Below are positions 62,153-64,000 of a DNA stretch of 64,000 nt, in pieces. Position numbers and translations under genes: made by a program. Below the pieces are notes generated by a model. The model made no database searches. It worked only from the letters and a program-made list of their open reading frames with translations, and was not told where the DNA came from. Origin of the DNA: Pleomorphomonas sp. T1.2MG-36 (lineage in GTDB: Bacteria > Pseudomonadota > Alphaproteobacteria > Rhizobiales > Pleomorphomonadaceae). Where the stretch lies: contig NZ_CATNLY010000034.1 in assembly GCF_950100655.1 (NCBI RefSeq), positions 62,001-126,000 of the forward strand. Direction: 5' to 3'. The first letter of the stretch is position 1. The number at the start of each line of letters is the position of its first letter.

Positions 62153-63265
62153 TCATTCCCCGAAGACCAGCACGTCCTGCACGTTCCACCCCAGCGCGAC
62201 CGGCGAGCCGACGTCGTGCTGGCTGTGGGCCACGGGGTCGTGGTCGAAGACGCGCAGCGTCGTTCCCCCGAGATCGGCCACCGCCACCTCGTAGACGACG
62301 CGCTCGCCCTCGAAGATCGCATCGGTGACGGTCCCGCCGAACACCGTGTCGACATCCCCGAGCGCTTCGCGGCCACCGCCGATCCGGATCTGCTCGGCCC
62401 GGAGCGCGCCGCGTGCCGAAACACCGGCCGCCGGACGGAAACCGTTGCCGGTCCGACCGGCAAGTCCGGACCGTTCGAAGGCGATCAGGTCGCCGTCGAC
62501 GCTCGCCACCACGCCGTCGATGAAGTTGGTGACGCCGATGAAGTTGGCGACGAAGGCATTTTTCGGCTGGCGATAGGTGGCTTCGGGCCGGGCCTTCTGC
62601 TGGATGCGGCCGTGATCCATGACGATGATCTCGTCCGACACCACCAGAGCTTCGCGCTGGTCGTGCGTCACGTTGATAGTGGTGACGTCGAGCTCGCGCT
62701 GAATACGGCGGAACTCAAGCTGCATCTCCTCGCGCAGCTTGCGGTCGAGCGCGGCGAGCGGCTCGTCGAGCAGCAGGAGATCCGGTTCGAAGACGAGGGC
62801 GCGGGCGATGGCGACGCGCTGCTGCTGACCGCCGGAAAGCTCGTGAATGCGGCGGTCGCCCAGCTTCCCCAGCTTGACGAGATCGAGATAGCGATGCACG
62901 CGGTCGGGAATGGTGCGCGCGTCGAACCGGCGCATCCTGAGCGGAAAGGCGACGTTCTCGGCCGCCGTCATATGCGGAAACAGGGCCAGCTTCTGGAACA
63001 CCATGCCGATCGAGCGCTTGTGCGGCGGCACGCTGCCGACGGCGAGACCATTGATGAACACCTCGCCCGACGTCGGCCGACCAAAGCCGGCGATCATCCG
63101 GAGCAGCGTCGTCTTGCCCGAGCCCGACGGCCCGAGAATGGTGAGAAAGCGCCCCTTTTCCAGATCGAACGTGGCGTCGCGCACCGCATGCACGCCGTCG
63201 AACACCATGTTGACGTCGCGGACCGACACCGCGAACGGCGCATCGGCTGCTATCGTTTCCGTCAT
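62153..63265 (-). CDS. ABC transporter ATPase (PotA type)
   Basis: 370 aa. LGPSGSGKTT, VFQKLALFPHMTAAENVAFPL, LSGGQQQRVAIARAL, LLLDEPLAALDRKLREEMQ, plus the C-terminal TOBE domain (residues ~285-365). ATG 63265 (MTETIAADAP) preferred over an upstream in-frame start that precedes the conserved region by 18 unlike residues. Confidence 0.92.
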   Translation of the reverse strand: MTETIAADAPFAVSVRDVNMVFDGVHAVRDATFDLEKGRFLTILGPSGSGKTTLLRMIAGFGRPTSGEVFINGLAVGSVPPHKRSIGMVFQKLALFPHMTAAENVAFPLRMRRFDARTIPDRVHRYLDLVKLGKLGDRRIHELSGGQQQRVAIARALVFEPDLLLLDEPLAALDRKLREEMQLEFRRIQRELDVTTINVTHDQREALVVSDEIIVMDHGRIQQKARPEATYRQPKNAFVANFIGVTNFIDGVVASVDGDLIAFERSGLAGRTGNGFRPAAGVSARGALRAEQIRIGGGREALGDVDTVFGGTVTDAIFEGERVVYEVAVADLGGTTLRVFDHDPVAHSQHDVGSPVALGWNVQDVLVFGE

Positions 63266-63391
63266 CCCCTTACTCTCTGACCCCTTACAACCCCAGCGTT
63301 TCCGCTCCCCCGGGCGCATGAACGCGCCGCAGTACCATATACATCCCTAGACAGGTCGTCATCCGCTTTTCGCATCACTTATGTGCATGCC

Positions 63392-64000
63392 TTAAATTGA
63401 GGCAAGATACCCTCCATCCACCGGAATGCACTGGCCCGTGACATAGGCGGAAGCATCGGACGACAGGAAAATCACCGCGCCGGCAAGATCGCCCAGCGCC
63501 CCGAACCGACCGAGCGGGATCTTGGCCAGCATCGACGCCTGCCAGGCGTCGTCACGATAGAAAACATCGGTCATCGCGGTGCGGAAATAGCCCGGCGCCA
63601 CGGCGTTGACGCGAATGCCGAGGCCCGCCCACTCGGTGGCAAGCGCCGTCGTCATACCGAGAATGCCGGCCTTCGAGGCACCATAGGGCACGGCGGTCGG
63701 TACGCCGACATAGCTGGTGAGCGAGGCGAGATTGACGATAGAGCCCCCTCGGCCGGCGGCCTGCATCTGTCGCGCCGCCGCCTGCGCCATGAAGAAGGCC
63801 CCCTTGAGATTGGTGTCGACCACCCGATCCCACACCGCCTCTTCGATATCCAGCGACGGCGTCACTTCCTCATAGCCGGCGTTGTTGATCAGGATATCCA
63901 GCCCACCGAACTCGTCCGCCGCCTGCTTCACCACGGCCCGGCTGCCGGCCACGTCGCGAACGTCCTGGGCGAGCGGCACGACACGCCGTCCCAGCGATGC
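63392..64000 (-). CDS. Short-chain dehydrogenase/reductase (cut by window edge)
   Basis: The N-terminal part, including the Gly-rich cofactor motif, is outside the window; the frame is open to the edge. Visible: DILINNAGYEEV, catalytic Ser in VNLASLTSYVG, YGASKAG (Tyr/Lys) and the C-terminal VTGQCIPVDGGYLASI. An NAD(P)-dependent alcohol/ketone oxidoreductase. It is upstream of the PotA-type gene on the same strand and probably heads, or belongs to, the same catabolic operon. Confidence 0.88.
   Translation of the reverse strand, partial: ASLGRRVVPLAQDVRDVAGSRAVVKQAADEFGGLDILINNAGYEEVTPSLDIEEAVWDRVVDTNLKGAFFMAQAAARQMQAAGRGGSIVNLASLTSYVGVPTAVPYGASKAGILGMTTALATEWAGLGIRVNAVAPGYFRTAMTDVFYRDDAWQASMLAKIPLGRFGALGDLAGAVIFLSSDASAYVTGQCIPVDGGYLASI

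Overview
This 64 kb window is a high-GC chromosomal segment that reads as an alphaproteobacterium of the order Rhizobiales. The pointers are a long yeast-type leuA behind a leucine-rich leader, dispersed palindromes built around AAAAGTGGGAACCGGTTTT, tight ATGA-overlapped operons, and a FdxN-like ferredoxin. The metabolic content (an [FeFe] hydrogenase, a Coo-type energy-converting [NiFe] hydrogenase, oxygen-independent ubiquinone genes) suggests a facultative anaerobe, perhaps a fermentative, H2-metabolising diazotroph. The genus is inference only. I see no rRNA, tRNA, CRISPR array, insertion sequence or prophage.

Layout. 0-9 kb: a cut-off mechanosensitive-channel gene, pyrF-uup, aldehyde dehydrogenase, an ethanolamine-type permease, cobU. 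7.4-12.6 kb: a surface-polysaccharide region (sugar-phosphate transferase behind a near-perfect sigma-54 promoter, a transglutaminase-like cysteine protease, a small exported protein, a Wzc/ExoP-type chain-length tyrosine kinase). 12.7-18 kb: a two-adaptor RND efflux operon. 18-28.7 kb: a sugar locus with a LacI regulator, an RbsBAC-type ABC importer, an SIS isomerase, a mutarotase-like protein, a lyxose-isomerase-type cupin, a PfkB kinase and a pentulose/hexulose-phosphate 3-epimerase, plus a divergent HPS-PHI (hexulose-phosphate) pair. 28.7-31.3 kb: a NitT/TauT-like ABC importer.

31.7-35.6 kb: an [FeFe] hydrogenase preceded by an unusual fusion of a NuoF-type Fe-S tail with a GltD-like flavin/NAD(P) module. 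35.6-39.5 kb: an orphan ketoacyl synthase with a MarR regulator, and leuA with a probable attenuator. 39.5-45.3 kb: ubiXD divergent from ubiTUV-nnrS, that is, anaerobic quinone synthesis plus NO-related functions. 45.5-56.4 kb: a CooA-like Crp/Fnr regulator without the usual heme ligands, hypB, hicAB, hypA, and cooMKLXUH plus a ferredoxin. A perfect 20-bp palindrome with CooA-type half-sites lies upstream of cooM. No CO dehydrogenase gene is present. 56.4-64 kb: a minus-strand operon of SDR, a spermidine/putrescine-type ABC importer, a divergent histidinol-dehydrogenase paralogue and an APH-fold kinase, probably a catabolic route of unknown substrate.

The common theme of 31-56 kb is anaerobic redox balance. 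A soluble [FeFe] enzyme probably exchanges electrons between H2, ferredoxin and NAD(P)H. A membrane ferredoxin:proton hydrogenase couples H2 turnover to ion translocation. Quinone synthesis is kept running without O2. The most novel aspect is the Coo hydrogenase apparently separated from CO: there is no cooFS, the regulator has lost the heme ligands, yet a CooA-type operator remains.
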